64,000 bases of DNA from Bacteroidota bacterium (GTDB lineage: Bacteria > Bacteroidota > Bacteroidia > 2-12-FULL-35-15), in assembly GCA_016722565.1 (NCBI GenBank), contig JADKIU010000002.1, positions 248,001-312,000 of the forward strand, in the 5' to 3' direction. The notes under the pieces were generated by a model. The model saw only the letters and a list, made by a program, of their open reading frames with translations. It was not told where the DNA came from and made no database searches. Made by a program: the position numbers and the translations under genes. This document shows positions 40,545 through 50,987 of the stretch, piece after piece. Position 1 is the stretch's first letter. Each line of letters opens with the position of its first letter.

Positions 40545-42956
40545 ATGAAATTTAAAAAATTACTAGCAGGAGCTGTTGCCGTTTTTGCATTTGCATCCAT
40601 TGCATCCGCTCAATTAAATGTGACTTTTCAGGCACAAAAAACGTATCCAGGACAAACGTGTGCTAACATCTGCGGATATGTAGATTCAACAGGACGAGAG
40701 TATGCATTAGTTGGAGCATCGCAAGGAATGTCGATTGTAGACGTAACTGTTCCGAATACACCAATTGAAGTGTTGGTGATTCCCGGAATTGACAATTTAT
40801 GGAAAGAAATAAAAGTAAGAGGGAAATATGCATACGTTACAACCGAAGGTGGTGGCGGATTACAAATTGTTAATTTAAGAAGTTTGCCAAATACAGCAGG
40901 TGTTGTTTATCATAATTGGGCGCCAACCATTCCCGGAGCAGGAGGAGGAACATTAAGTTCCATCCATGCATTGCACATTGATAATCAATATGTGTATTTG
41001 TATGGAAGTAATTTATTTAACGGTGGCGCTTTGGTTGCTGATTTAACCGATCCTTGGAATCCGGTTTATGTTGGAAATTATCAAAATTCGGTTTCACCTT
41101 ATGTACACGATGGGTATGTTAGAAACGACACATTGTATGCAGGTCATATTTATGATGGGTTTTATTCAGTTGTAGACTTTACAAATAAAACGGCTCCGGT
41201 TGAATTGGCGAACCAATCAACACCAACCAACTTTACCCACAATACTTGGTTGTCGCAAAATAGCAAGGTGTTATTTACAACAGATGAAACGAATGATTCT
41301 TATTTAACTGCTTATGATATTTCCAATTTGGGAAGTATTAGTGAGTTGGATCGTATTCAATCCAATCCAGGTTCAAACTCAATTGTTCACAATACACATA
41401 TCATCAACGTAGGCGGAAATGATTATGCGGTTACTTCATGGTATAGAGATGGATTTGTAATTACGGATGTTGGTCGCCCTATCAATATGGTTCACGTTGG
41501 AAATTACGATACATATGTTGGAACAGGTGGCGGTTTTGATGGTGATTGGGGTGTTTATCCGTATTTGCCTTCCGGAACCATTGTGGTATCAAACATTGAT
41601 GAAGGATTGTTTGTTTTTTCTCCAAACTATGTTCGTGCATGTTATTTAGAAGGAATTGTTTCGGATAGTGCATGTGGTGCTTTGTTGAACAATGCAAACA
41701 TTACTATTTCAACGGTGGGAGTTACGGATGTGACGGATATTGTTGGACAATATAGAACAGGTACTGCAATTCCGGGAACGTATACTGTTACGATTTCTGC
41801 TCCTGGGTATACAACAAAAGTTTTTACAGGTGTTGTTTTATCACCGGGTGTTGTTACAAATTTGAATGCACAATTAGCTCCATTAACTACGGTTGCAATC
41901 AGTGGAACCGTGCAGGATGCAGTATCATCAGCACCTATTGTAGCAGCAGGAGTATTAATTACGGATCCATCAAATACGTATAATTTTGTTACGAACGGAA
42001 CCGGAAATTTTTCAAGTTGTAATGTGGTTGGTGGTACCAATTATGATGTGTTTGCTGGGCATTGGGGATACACGACTTATTGCGCTTCCGGTCAAACAAT
42101 TAATTCGGGATCTAGTGCATTGTTGTATCCTTTGAATGAAGGCTACTATGATGATTTTACATTTAATTTCGGTTGGACAGTAAATACAACAGCCAGTACA
42201 GGTGCTTGGGAGCGTGGTGTTCCATTAGGAACAACCAATGGGACAGATTTAGCAAATCCTGGAGTGGACGATGCTTCTGATTGTTATACGATGGCGTATG
42301 TTACAGGAAACACTGGGACAACAGGATCAGATCAAGATGTGGATGGAGGAGCTACGATTCTTACGTCTCCTGTATTTGATTTAACCGGCTATGTATTGCC
42401 TAATTTAAATTATTCACGTTGGTTTTACAATGCAGGTGGTACAGGTACTCCAAATGATTCATTGAATATTTATTTGTCAAATGGTTTAACTACGGTGTTG
42501 ATAGAAACTGTAACACAAGCATCTCCATTAAATTCTACTTGGGTTCAAAAATCGTATGACATTGCAACATTTATTGCTCCAACAGCAAACATGCAAGTAA
42601 TTGTGAGAACAGCAGATGCTGCACCAGGACATATTACGGAGGCTGGTTTCGATAAATTTTTCATCACGAGCTTTGTTGGTGTTAATGAGCATACCGCAGC
42701 AAACAGCACGGTGTCGGTTTATCCGAATCCATTTACAAACGAAACAGCTGTTTCATATGAGTTGAAAAAATCATTGGCCCCAAATGCACAATTGATTTTA
42801 ACTGATGTAACAGGTAAGCAAGTGGCTACTTATCAATTGACTCAAACAAAAGGAAGTATCTTGGTAAGTCCGGATTTAACAGCAGGTATCTATTTTGTTA
42901 AAATTGTGAATGCTGAGGAAATCACCAAGCCTGTGAAAATTGTGAAATTGAAATAA
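40545..42956 (+). CDS. Choice-of-anchor-B family secreted protein with T9SS sorting domain
   Basis: 803 aa with signal peptide (MKFKKLLAGAVAVFAFASIA). Residues about 25-370 are a choice-of-anchor-B beta-propeller (EYALVGASQGMSIVDVTVPN, KVRGKYAYVTTEGGGGLQIV, GSNSIVHNTHIINVGGND, WGVYPYLPSGTIVVSNIDEG), sharing the LVIP-like repeat structure. Residues about 375-450 hold a carboxypeptidase regulatory-like domain (LEGIVSDSACGALLNNANIT) and a second such domain follows. Then a jelly-roll-like segment (about 545-705) precedes the T9SS sorting domain (VSVYPNPFTNETAVSYEL, AGIYFVKIVNAEEITKPVKI). It should be displayed on the surface or released. Substrate binding is unknown. Confidence 0.82.
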   Translation: MKFKKLLAGAVAVFAFASIASAQLNVTFQAQKTYPGQTCANICGYVDSTGREYALVGASQGMSIVDVTVPNTPIEVLVIPGIDNLWKEIKVRGKYAYVTTEGGGGLQIVNLRSLPNTAGVVYHNWAPTIPGAGGGTLSSIHALHIDNQYVYLYGSNLFNGGALVADLTDPWNPVYVGNYQNSVSPYVHDGYVRNDTLYAGHIYDGFYSVVDFTNKTAPVELANQSTPTNFTHNTWLSQNSKVLFTTDETNDSYLTAYDISNLGSISELDRIQSNPGSNSIVHNTHIINVGGNDYAVTSWYRDGFVITDVGRPINMVHVGNYDTYVGTGGGFDGDWGVYPYLPSGTIVVSNIDEGLFVFSPNYVRACYLEGIVSDSACGALLNNANITISTVGVTDVTDIVGQYRTGTAIPGTYTVTISAPGYTTKVFTGVVLSPGVVTNLNAQLAPLTTVAISGTVQDAVSSAPIVAAGVLITDPSNTYNFVTNGTGNFSSCNVVGGTNYDVFAGHWGYTTYCASGQTINSGSSALLYPLNEGYYDDFTFNFGWTVNTTASTGAWERGVPLGTTNGTDLANPGVDDASDCYTMAYVTGNTGTTGSDQDVDGGATILTSPVFDLTGYVLPNLNYSRWFYNAGGTGTPNDSLNIYLSNGLTTVLIETVTQASPLNSTWVQKSYDIATFIAPTANMQVIVRTADAAPGHITEAGFDKFFITSFVGVNEHTAANSTVSVYPNPFTNETAVSYELKKSLAPNAQLILTDVTGKQVATYQLTQTKGSILVSPDLTAGIYFVKIVNAEEITKPVKIVKLK

Positions 42957-42983
42957 TACTTCAACTGTGTTGAGGATGACAAT

Positions 42984-43020
42984 AGTCCCGTTAGGAGTGA
43001 TCTTAGCGGGACTTTTTTTG
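42984..43020 (+). terminator. Rho-independent terminator after the anchor-B gene
   Basis: AGTCCCGTTA and TTAGCGGGACT pair around the loop GGAGTGATC; the stem is followed by TTTTTTT. Confidence 0.85.
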
Positions 43021-43188
43021 TTTTTTTTTTAGAACGCCTCTCGATAGATATTTGGAGCGGCTAATCTGTTTTCAAACAAAAATGGATGAGTTGGAGAGTG
43101 CTAACTAGTTTCTTCTAAAGCACTGGGATCGTAATGATGATTCGCAAAAGTACTTCAATATAAATAAGAAATCTGTGTGAGGAAAGAC

Positions 43189-43896
43189 CTATAATGAATA
43201 TCCTAAGCTGATGTCAAACATTAAATGCATGTGACCATTGTAATAGGAACCAAAATCGGAGGTATCGTATTTGGTAATTCGGTATGCAGACGAATGGTAA
43301 TAAACGGTGTTTGTCTTATAACCGGCACCACCACATACATCCATGGTCAAACGGCCAAGTTTTCCTACTTGAACACCAATAAGTAAGTTCGCATTGAGAT
43401 GACGCACATCAAAATAAACATCGCGGTAATAACGGTTTAAACCAAGTGAAATATGTGCGTTTGTATAGGAAACGTGTGGTGCGACATAAAACCCATAAGG
43501 TGAATGATGCCTGCGGTTGACTAAATAAATTTTATGAGCATATTGAATGCGCCAACCGTTTACTTTTAGAATATCACCAGTAGATTGGTTGGATGCTTTT
43601 TCAAAAATGGACCAAAAAACATTCTTCCCAAGGTAGCCGATACTAACTTGTTCAGATTGCGTTCGCCCTGTTGTAATTTCAGCTGCCAATCGATATTCGG
43701 ATGTAAAAGGGAATACGCCACCATACATAAACCCTGTAACGCTGGTTTTTAATACCAGTGGTTGTGAAGGATATGGCTTTTTCTTTTTTTTGGGAATGGA
43801 AACTTTGATGGTATCGCCTAAAGTAATTGATTTTACATAGGGAATAGCCAGTAGGAAACAACACAGGAATAAAAGGAGTACTCTTTTATTTTTCAT
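43189..43896 (-). CDS. Hypothetical exported beta-barrel-like protein
   Basis: 235 aa beginning with a signal peptide (MKNKRVLLLFLCCFLLAIPY). A basic stretch (VSIPKKKKKPYPSQP) precedes a domain rich in alternating beta-strand pattern: LKTSVTGFMYGGVFPFTSEY, QVSIGYLGKNVFWSIF, GFYVAPHVSYTNAHISLGL, ANLLIGVQVGKLGRLTMDVC, ending FDISLGYSL with aromatic-rich strands. This resembles small outer-membrane barrels (DUF3575-like), but I cannot name the family with confidence. Its start overlaps the end of tsaD by 11 bases, so it is translated after it in one operon. Confidence 0.65.
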   Translation of the reverse strand: MKNKRVLLLFLCCFLLAIPYVKSITLGDTIKVSIPKKKKKPYPSQPLVLKTSVTGFMYGGVFPFTSEYRLAAEITTGRTQSEQVSIGYLGKNVFWSIFEKASNQSTGDILKVNGWRIQYAHKIYLVNRRHHSPYGFYVAPHVSYTNAHISLGLNRYYRDVYFDVRHLNANLLIGVQVGKLGRLTMDVCGGAGYKTNTVYYHSSAYRITKYDTSDFGSYYNGHMHLMFDISLGYSL

Positions 43897-44926
43897 TTGG
43901 TGTACTGTTTAAATCGTACCTCGCAACAGGAACAGCAGCCTGGTTGCTAAAGTCATTTTTCAGAAATTTATAATATCCTGTAATGGCAATCATGGCTGCA
44001 TTGTCTGTGCAATATTCAAATTTAGGGATAAATACGTCCCAATCCAACTCTTCCTTCAAGGCAGTTAATTGTTTACGTAGTTCCGAATTAGCAGAAACAC
44101 CTCCTGCAATTGCTATTTGGCGAATGTTGGTCTGTTTGGCAGCCGCTTTTAATTTCGTTAATAGAATATCAATAATAGTAGATTGAATAGAGGCGCAAAT
44201 ATCATTTCTGTTTTCTGAAATAAAGTTTTCGTTGCGGGCAGTTTCATTATTTATGAAGTTCATGAATCCGGTTTTTAGTCCGCTAAAGCTGAAATTAAAA
44301 TCAGGAATCTGAGGTTTTGTAAACTTGAATGCTTTGGGATTTCCTTCTTTAGCATACTTATCGATTAGTGGTCCACCAGGATAGGGCAAGCCCATAATTT
44401 TAGCCGCCTTGTCGAATGCTTCTCCGGCAGCATCATCAATGGTTTCACCAAGAACTTGCATGTCGAAAAAATCCTTTACGAGCACAATTTGAGTATGGCC
44501 TCCGGAAACGGTCAGGCATAAAAAAGGAAAAGAAGGCTTTGAGCTACCGGCATCATCAATGAAATGAGCAAGAATATGCCCTTGCATATGATTTACTTCA
44601 ATTAATGGAATGTTTAGTCCCAATGCAAATGCTTTGGAAAAGGAGGTTCCAACAAGTAACGACCCCATAAGTCCTGGCCCACGTGTAAAAGCAATGGCTT
44701 CAATATCTTTTTTGCTGATTCCGGCTTGTTTGATTGCTTGATCAACAACTGGGATGATGTTTTGCTGGTGCGCACGGGAAGCCAACTCCGGCACAACACC
44801 TCCATATAGCTTGTGGATGTTTTGATTGGCCACAATATTGGCAAGTATTTTGCCGTCTTTGATAACAGCAGCAGATGTATCGTCACAAGACGATTCGATT
44901 CCTAATATGATGGTTGATTTGCTCAT
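43886..44926 (-). CDS. tsaD: tRNA N6-adenosine threonylcarbamoyltransferase TsaD
   Basis: A full-length 346-aa Kae1/TsaD protein of the ASKHA fold: ILGIESSCDDTSAAVIKDG at the start, iron-binding His pair in VNHMQGHILAHF, ATP-binding LCLTVSGGHTQIVLV, IDDAAGEAFDKAAKIMGLPY, and AIAGGVSANSELRKQL near the end. It transfers the threonylcarbamoyl group to A37 of ANN-decoding tRNAs together with TsaB and TsaE. It is divergent from the tamB-like gene, a gene order I recall as common in Bacteroidota, and upstream of the barrel-like gene. Confidence 0.96.
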   Translation of the reverse strand: MSKSTIILGIESSCDDTSAAVIKDGKILANIVANQNIHKLYGGVVPELASRAHQQNIIPVVDQAIKQAGISKKDIEAIAFTRGPGLMGSLLVGTSFSKAFALGLNIPLIEVNHMQGHILAHFIDDAGSSKPSFPFLCLTVSGGHTQIVLVKDFFDMQVLGETIDDAAGEAFDKAAKIMGLPYPGGPLIDKYAKEGNPKAFKFTKPQIPDFNFSFSGLKTGFMNFINNETARNENFISENRNDICASIQSTIIDILLTKLKAAAKQTNIRQIAIAGGVSANSELRKQLTALKEELDWDVFIPKFEYCTDNAAMIAITGYYKFLKNDFSNQAAVPVARYDLNSTPNEK

Positions 44927-45038
44927 ATTTATTAACTTCGCACGGCAATGTAGTCGAACGTTTTAACGATTCAAAGGTATTAAAAAACTCGCAAACATAT
45001 TATTCCGATTTCTTTCCCTGATAATATTTATTCTGTTA

Positions 45039-48000
45039 TTGGTTTTTCTGCTTATTCAAGTGAGGAGTGTACAGGTATTTGCAGGCCATAAAGCGGCTGA
45101 ATATCTCTCCTCCAAGTTAAATACGCGTGTTGAAATTGGGAGTGTGGACATCGAATTTTTCAAGAAAGTGGTACTGGAAGATATCTACATTGAAGATTTG
45201 CATGCAGATACCTTATTGTATTCTAAAAAGTTAAAAATTGATATCGGGAAGCTTGATTTTGAAAAACATCAATTGTTTGTAAGTAGTGTGATGCTCTTAA
45301 ATACAAAATCGAAATTGATTAAATACGCAGAAGACGATGATCTGAATCTTCAATTTATCATTGATTTGTTTGTAGATAGTGATACAACAAAAAAAGTGCC
45401 TTCTCAACGATGGGAAATTCGATTTGATGAAGTAACCATGGTGAATACCGATTTTACCTATCGGAGTGAACACGATACACTGGAAACAACCGGTGTAAAC
45501 TATTTTGATTTAAATGCTAAAAAGATAAATGGTCGTATTACGGATATTCAATTTGAGCAGGATACCATTCATGCAACCATCGACTATTTATCAGCTGTTG
45601 AAAAGAGTGGTTTTGTACTTCAAAATTTTAGTAGTTATGTAAATGTGAGCCCAGCCGGAATACAATTGGATGAACTGAAAATCAAAACTCCTGAAAGTAC
45701 CATCTCTACGGATTTAAGTTTTAAGTATAAAAGTTACCGTGCTTTTAAAGATTTTATTAATCAAGTAAAAATCAAAGCAGCGTTTGATCAATCGAAAGTC
45801 GAAATGAGCGATATTGCTTATTTCGTTCCACAGCTAAAAGGAATCTACAGAAACATCACAATTTCAGGAAAGGTTAGTGGAAAAATAAGTGATCTTAAAG
45901 GCAAGGATATGGACTTGAAACTTGCTGAACATACCGAATTTGTGGGTGATTTTACACTAACAGGCTTGCCGAAAATAGATGAAACACTTATATATCTAAA
46001 TGTAGAAAGACTGACAACCACTTATGCGGACATCAAAGAAATTCCTGTTCCTCCATTTGAAAGTCGTAAAACTTTAAATGTTCCATCAAACATTGCCAAA
46101 TTAGGTAAGATGAAGTTTAAAGGAACCTTTACCGGATTGTACAACGATTTTTATGCCTATGGTGATTTTTCTTCAGCACTTGGATCTCTTTCATCCGACT
46201 TAGCGGTTAGTCACAATGAAAAGAAAAACAAAGAAGTGTATAAAGGAAAATTAAAATCGACTGCATTTGATTTTGGAGCATTTTTAGATGCGAAGATGCT
46301 TGGAAGAGCTACAATGGACGTAAATATTGATGGGGAAGGACTTACATTAGAAGAGGTTGCAGCGAAATTAACGGGAACAGTTAATTCGGTGGAGTTTAAT
46401 AATTATACCTATAAAAATGTTGCCGTAGAAGGCACTATTGCAAAACAAATTTTTAAAGGAAAACTAAATGTTAAAGATGATAACATTGATTTTGATTTTA
46501 TCGGGGATGTAGATTTTACTGGTAAGTTGCCGAAATTGGATTTTATTACCACACTGAATAAAGCAGATTTGGGTGCTTTGCAATTTGTGAAATCTGAGAA
46601 AAAAATGGATTTGTCGACTCAGCTCATCATTAATGTTACGGGCAATAACATTGACAACCTGGTAGGATTTATAAATTTCGATAATACGATTTATAAAGAA
46701 AATGATCAAACGTATAAATTGAGTGTATTTGATTTGACCCTCGAAAATGAAAGTGGTATTAAATCAATAAAATTAAATTCCGATTTTGTTGATGCAAAAA
46801 TAAATGGGCAGTTTGAAATTTTGGAAATGCAAAACTCCTTTAAAAAGGTTTTGAGTAAATATATTCCAGCTTATTTTGATAATGTAGTTATTCCTAAAAG
46901 CTCCATTGAGAAGTTTGATTATTCCTTTGTATTTAAAAAAACAGAAACCATTTTGCGTTTGTTTGCACCAGCATTGAGCATTGCTCCTAAAACGCAATTA
47001 AAAGGAAATTTTAACTCCATTACCAATCAGTTTAGCTTGTCTGGCAGCTCAGATAAGATTAGTATTTCGGATGTTGTTTTTAAAAATTGGTCAACCTTGG
47101 CTGCAACCACCAACGATCGATTGGATTTCAGCGTAAGTAGTGAACGATTGTTGTTGACGGATAGTTTGGGTTTAACAGATTTTGGTATATATAGCTCCAC
47201 TCGTTCTGATAGTGTTAATCTTCAATTGCTTTGGAATAGTAGAACAGAAAGGGAGTATAGAGGGGATGTGAAATCGTTTTTAAGTTTTAAACCACATAAT
47301 CAAATTGATTTCAAAATTTTACCATCCACAATTATTATTTCGGATTCTGTATGGAATGTGGATGAAGGAAATTATGTGATGGTCGATACTTCCTGGATCA
47401 ATGTGAAGAACCTCGTTTTTTCTCATGAAAAGCAGTTAGTCGGACTTAATGGTATCATTTCAGATAACAAGGCAGATCAAATTAAATTGAATCTTCAGGA
47501 GTTTAATCTTGCCAATATTAACTTGTTTACAAGTCAAATTGGATTAAACTTTAAAGGTGTAATAAATGGTGAAACGGTTATTAATAATGTTTATAAAGAT
47601 ATTGTTTTAACAAGCTTACTGGATTTTAGGGCTTTCTTTTTAAATGATAATGAAATAGGAAAAGGAAATGTTTCAAGTGTTTGGGATCAAACAAAGGATG
47701 CACTGTATTTACATGGCAACTTTACTCAAAATGAAATTCCCAACATTACATTTGCCGGTTATTATTATCCGAAAAAGGAGGAGAATAATATTGATATGGA
47801 GTTGAATTTGCAAGCGGTGCGTATGCAATTACTAAAACCTTATGTAGAAGAGTTTTGCTCTGAATTTGATGGTTTGATTTCTGGGAATGTTACAATCAAA
47901 GGTGATGTAAAGAAACCGGATATCAATGGATTGTTAAATGTGAATGCCCAAAGAATTCGAGTGAATTATCTGAATACCTATTATAAGTTTAATCATGATA

Positions 48001-49481
48001 TAGTAATTGAGAATGGTTCATTTGGTATTGAAGGAATGACAATTTACGACATTCCCAACAACAACAAAGCCATTGTAAATGGGAAGATATACCACGATAA
48101 TTTTAAAAATTTCCAGCTCGATTTCGATATCAATGCTACTAAATTTATGTGTTTGAACACCACAGAATCTGATAATAGTTTGTATTACGGACAAGCGTAT
48201 GTTACAGGTATAATTAACATTTTTGGATTTGTAAACAATGAGTTGTTGATTGATGCGAACGTAAAAACCGAGAAAGTCACTTCCAATGATAAGTCGGATA
48301 AAGTCAATTTCTTGTCTAAAACGGAGCTGACTAAAATATTTATACCATTGGGCGGAACATCTGAGGTCGCTCAAAATAATTTCATCACGTTTATTAAAAA
48401 GGACAGTGCTTTAAATGCAAAAGATAATTATACGGTATCACTTGGTGGTTTGGTCTTAAACTTTGATTTAGATGTTACGCCTGATGCGGAAGTCCAGTTG
48501 ATATTTGATCAGAAGGTAGGGGATATCATTAAAGCCAGAGGAAATGGTAATTTGAATTTAAAGATTGAAAAGGGGGTTTTCAAAATGTATGGCGATTACT
48601 TGATTGAAAATGGAGATTATTTATTTACACTTCAAAACATTATCAATAAGAAGTTTGACATTAAAAAAGGTGGAACGATTAAGTGGAGCGGTATTCCGTA
48701 TAAAGCGGATTTAGATATCAGTGCAATTTACAAAGCAAGAGCAAGTATAAAAACGTTCTTCCCGGAGGATTCTACAAATACTGCATATAAAAAGCGTTAT
48801 CCGGTAGATGTGGTGATGAACATGACCGGTGATTTATTATCACCTGAAATTGATTTTGAAATTGGTTTGCCAACTGTGGATGCATCTACACGTCAAACGG
48901 TAATGAGCTACATTAATAATGATGCGGAGGAAAACCGACAAGTGTTCTCTTTGTTAATTTTAAATAGTTTCGTTACACCTTATCAGTTGAGTAATTCGGG
49001 CAGTGGAGGACCCACTGTTGCCGATGGTGTAGGTTCCAATACCAGTGAAATGTTGTCAAATCAGTTGAGTAATATGTTGAGTAAAATCAGCAATGATTTT
49101 GATATTGGAGTGAATTATCGACCTGGAGATGCAATTACAAAAGATGAATTGGAAGTTGCGCTATCGACTCAGTTATTCAATGATAAACTTTCTGTGGAAG
49201 GAAATATTGGTAATAATTCGAATTCACAAAATCCAAATAGTTTGGTAGGAGATGTGAACGTGGATTATAAATTAACGGAAGATGGGAAGGTAAGAATCAA
49301 AGCATTTAACAAAGCGAATGATAATAGTCAAACTGCTGTAAATGGTGCGTATACGCAAGGTGTTGGTATCTTTTACCGTGAGGAGTTTAATACCATTGGT
49401 CAGTTATTTGAACAATATTTACAAACCGTAAAAGGGTGGAGAGGAAGTGCGAAAAAAGAAGAAGAAGTGACTACTCCGTAA
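45039..49481 (+). CDS. TamB/DUF490-domain translocation-assembly protein (AsmA-like giant)
   Basis: A 1480-aa or longer protein with an N-terminal membrane anchor and an extended repetitive beta structure. The C-terminal quarter is a TamB domain: VNFLSKTELTKIFIPLGGTS, FDLDVTPDAEVQLIFDQKVG (common in DUF490), IENGDYLFTLQNIINKKFDI, GIPYKADLDISAIYKARASI and FSLLILNSFVTPYQLS. It probably forms a lipid or barrel-assembly bridge between the membranes. The TTG at 45039 cuts the anchor helix in half. In-frame codons continue upstream (IKKLANILFRFLSLIIFILL) to a stop at 44964, with ATT at 44979 as the best start site; no ATG or GTG is present. The real start is therefore probably 44979, or a mis-called base hides an ATG. 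Confidence 0.88.
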   Translation: MVFLLIQVRSVQVFAGHKAAEYLSSKLNTRVEIGSVDIEFFKKVVLEDIYIEDLHADTLLYSKKLKIDIGKLDFEKHQLFVSSVMLLNTKSKLIKYAEDDDLNLQFIIDLFVDSDTTKKVPSQRWEIRFDEVTMVNTDFTYRSEHDTLETTGVNYFDLNAKKINGRITDIQFEQDTIHATIDYLSAVEKSGFVLQNFSSYVNVSPAGIQLDELKIKTPESTISTDLSFKYKSYRAFKDFINQVKIKAAFDQSKVEMSDIAYFVPQLKGIYRNITISGKVSGKISDLKGKDMDLKLAEHTEFVGDFTLTGLPKIDETLIYLNVERLTTTYADIKEIPVPPFESRKTLNVPSNIAKLGKMKFKGTFTGLYNDFYAYGDFSSALGSLSSDLAVSHNEKKNKEVYKGKLKSTAFDFGAFLDAKMLGRATMDVNIDGEGLTLEEVAAKLTGTVNSVEFNNYTYKNVAVEGTIAKQIFKGKLNVKDDNIDFDFIGDVDFTGKLPKLDFITTLNKADLGALQFVKSEKKMDLSTQLIINVTGNNIDNLVGFINFDNTIYKENDQTYKLSVFDLTLENESGIKSIKLNSDFVDAKINGQFEILEMQNSFKKVLSKYIPAYFDNVVIPKSSIEKFDYSFVFKKTETILRLFAPALSIAPKTQLKGNFNSITNQFSLSGSSDKISISDVVFKNWSTLAATTNDRLDFSVSSERLLLTDSLGLTDFGIYSSTRSDSVNLQLLWNSRTEREYRGDVKSFLSFKPHNQIDFKILPSTIIISDSVWNVDEGNYVMVDTSWINVKNLVFSHEKQLVGLNGIISDNKADQIKLNLQEFNLANINLFTSQIGLNFKGVINGETVINNVYKDIVLTSLLDFRAFFLNDNEIGKGNVSSVWDQTKDALYLHGNFTQNEIPNITFAGYYYPKKEENNIDMELNLQAVRMQLLKPYVEEFCSEFDGLISGNVTIKGDVKKPDINGLLNVNAQRIRVNYLNTYYKFNHDIVIENGSFGIEGMTIYDIPNNNKAIVNGKIYHDNFKNFQLDFDINATKFMCLNTTESDNSLYYGQAYVTGIINIFGFVNNELLIDANVKTEKVTSNDKSDKVNFLSKTELTKIFIPLGGTSEVAQNNFITFIKKDSALNAKDNYTVSLGGLVLNFDLDVTPDAEVQLIFDQKVGDIIKARGNGNLNLKIEKGVFKMYGDYLIENGDYLFTLQNIINKKFDIKKGGTIKWSGIPYKADLDISAIYKARASIKTFFPEDSTNTAYKKRYPVDVVMNMTGDLLSPEIDFEIGLPTVDASTRQTVMSYINNDAEENRQVFSLLILNSFVTPYQLSNSGSGGPTVADGVGSNTSEMLSNQLSNMLSKISNDFDIGVNYRPGDAITKDELEVALSTQLFNDKLSVEGNIGNNSNSQNPNSLVGDVNVDYKLTEDGKVRIKAFNKANDNSQTAVNGAYTQGVGIFYREEFNTIGQLFEQYLQTVKGWRGSAKKEEEVTTP

Positions 49482-49556
49482 AATTAAGTGTGGTGATCAC
49501 TGAATCGATCTTCTTTTTATCACAATTTTAGTTAGCAAATGACTCCCAAAGAAAGC

Positions 49557-50768
49557 TTAATCAATCTTTAAGGAGTGGCCCATTTTATCTCTTTTTGTTT
49601 GAAGATAAAACTTGTTATGTTCGTTGGATTCTATTTCGATTGATACATTATCTACAATTTCTAATCCGTAACCGATCAAGCCAGCACGTTTTTTCGGATT
49701 GTTACTCATTAATTTGATTTTTGATACTCCCAGGTCTCTTAATATTTGTGCACCTACACCATAATCACGTTCATCCGATTTGAAACCAAGGTCTTCATTT
49801 GCTTCAACAGTATCTCTACCTTCTTCCTGTAATTTGTAAGCTTTTAATTTATTCATTAAGCCAATTCCACGGCCTTCCTGATTCATATAAACAATTACAC
49901 CTTTTCCTTCTTTTTCAATCATCTCCATCGACTTATGCAATTGTGGACCACAATCGCAACGACAAGATCCGAAGATGTCTCCTGTTAAGCAAGAAGAGTG
50001 CACACGAACTAAAATAGGTTCGTCCTTATCCCATTGCCCTTTGATTAATGCGAGGTGTTCTTGGTCGTTGGTTGTTTGGCGATACGCTACTAAATCAAAA
50101 TTACCCCATTGAGTGGGCATTTTAACTTGTACATTTTTAGTAATGATACTTTCGTTTTTAACGCGATAGGCAATTAAATCTTCAATAGAAATAATTTTCA
50201 GATTGTGTTTTTTAGAAATTTCAATTAGTTCGGGCAAACGCGCCATGGTTCCATCTTCATTCATAATTTCAACCAAAGCACCAGCAGGCTCAAATCCGGC
50301 CAAACGCGCCAAATCAACGGTCGCTTCTGTATGTCCAGCTCTTCTAAGAACACCTCCATTTTTTGCTTTTAACGGAAAAATATGTCCGGGTTTACCAAAT
50401 TCTTCCGGCTTGATGTTGGGATTAATTAATGCTTGAATTGTTTTTGAGCGGTCAGCAGCAGAGATGCCGGTGGTGCATCCGTATCCCAATAAATCAACAG
50501 AAACAGTAAAGGCGGTGGCGTGTTCTGCAGTATTATTGGTTACCATCATTTCCAAGCCCAATTCAGTGCAACGTTCTTCTGTAATGGCCGCACAGATAAG
50601 TCCGCGACCATGCGTTGCCATGAAATTAATAACTTCCGGAGTTACATTTTGAGCAGCGGTTAAGAAATCACCTTCATTTTCGCGACTTTCATCATCTACA
50701 ACGATAATCACTTTCCCTGCTTTAAGGTCTAAAATCGCCTCTTCAATGGTATTTAAAATAGAATTCAT
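49557..50768 (-). CDS. ribBA: Bifunctional DHBP synthase / GTP cyclohydrolase II
   Basis: 403 aa. The N-terminal domain (about 1-200) is 3,4-dihydroxy-2-butanone 4-phosphate synthase: IIVVDDESRENEGDFLTAAQ with acidic loop, FMATHGRGLICAAITEERC, GIFPLKAKNGGVLRRAGHTE-like HIFPLKAKNGGVLRRAGHTE, ending in GFEPAGALVEIMNEDG. The C-terminal domain (about 205-400) is GTP cyclohydrolase II with zinc ligands in HSSCLTGDIFGSCRCDCGPQ, YMNQEGRGIGLMNKLKAY and the Tyr/Arg region KSDERDYGVGAQIL. It makes both riboflavin precursors. No FMN riboswitch is visible in the 190-base upstream region. Confidence 0.95.
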   Translation of the reverse strand: MNSILNTIEEAILDLKAGKVIIVVDDESRENEGDFLTAAQNVTPEVINFMATHGRGLICAAITEERCTELGLEMMVTNNTAEHATAFTVSVDLLGYGCTTGISAADRSKTIQALINPNIKPEEFGKPGHIFPLKAKNGGVLRRAGHTEATVDLARLAGFEPAGALVEIMNEDGTMARLPELIEISKKHNLKIISIEDLIAYRVKNESIITKNVQVKMPTQWGNFDLVAYRQTTNDQEHLALIKGQWDKDEPILVRVHSSCLTGDIFGSCRCDCGPQLHKSMEMIEKEGKGVIVYMNQEGRGIGLMNKLKAYKLQEEGRDTVEANEDLGFKSDERDYGVGAQILRDLGVSKIKLMSNNPKKRAGLIGYGLEIVDNVSIEIESNEHNKFYLQTKRDKMGHSLKID

Positions 50769-50987
50769 ATTTATGCTAATTGGGTTGCAAAGATAACAAA
50801 AAAGAGGCTTAGATGTTCTAGATTAGTTGAAATCGGACGCAGAAACCTACTCTAAGTTAGTCAATAATATTGATGAACCGATAAAAATAACTGTTTTGAG
50901 TAGTTTTGATAAGACAATGGCATTCGGAATTGATATTTAGTTTATTAAGCTGATTTTTTGAATCCAGTTTATTTATATCTTTATAGA

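Noticed and set aside
49482..50957. FMN riboswitch before ribBA
   Set aside because: The 190 bases upstream of the start do not show the RFN element's conserved helices.
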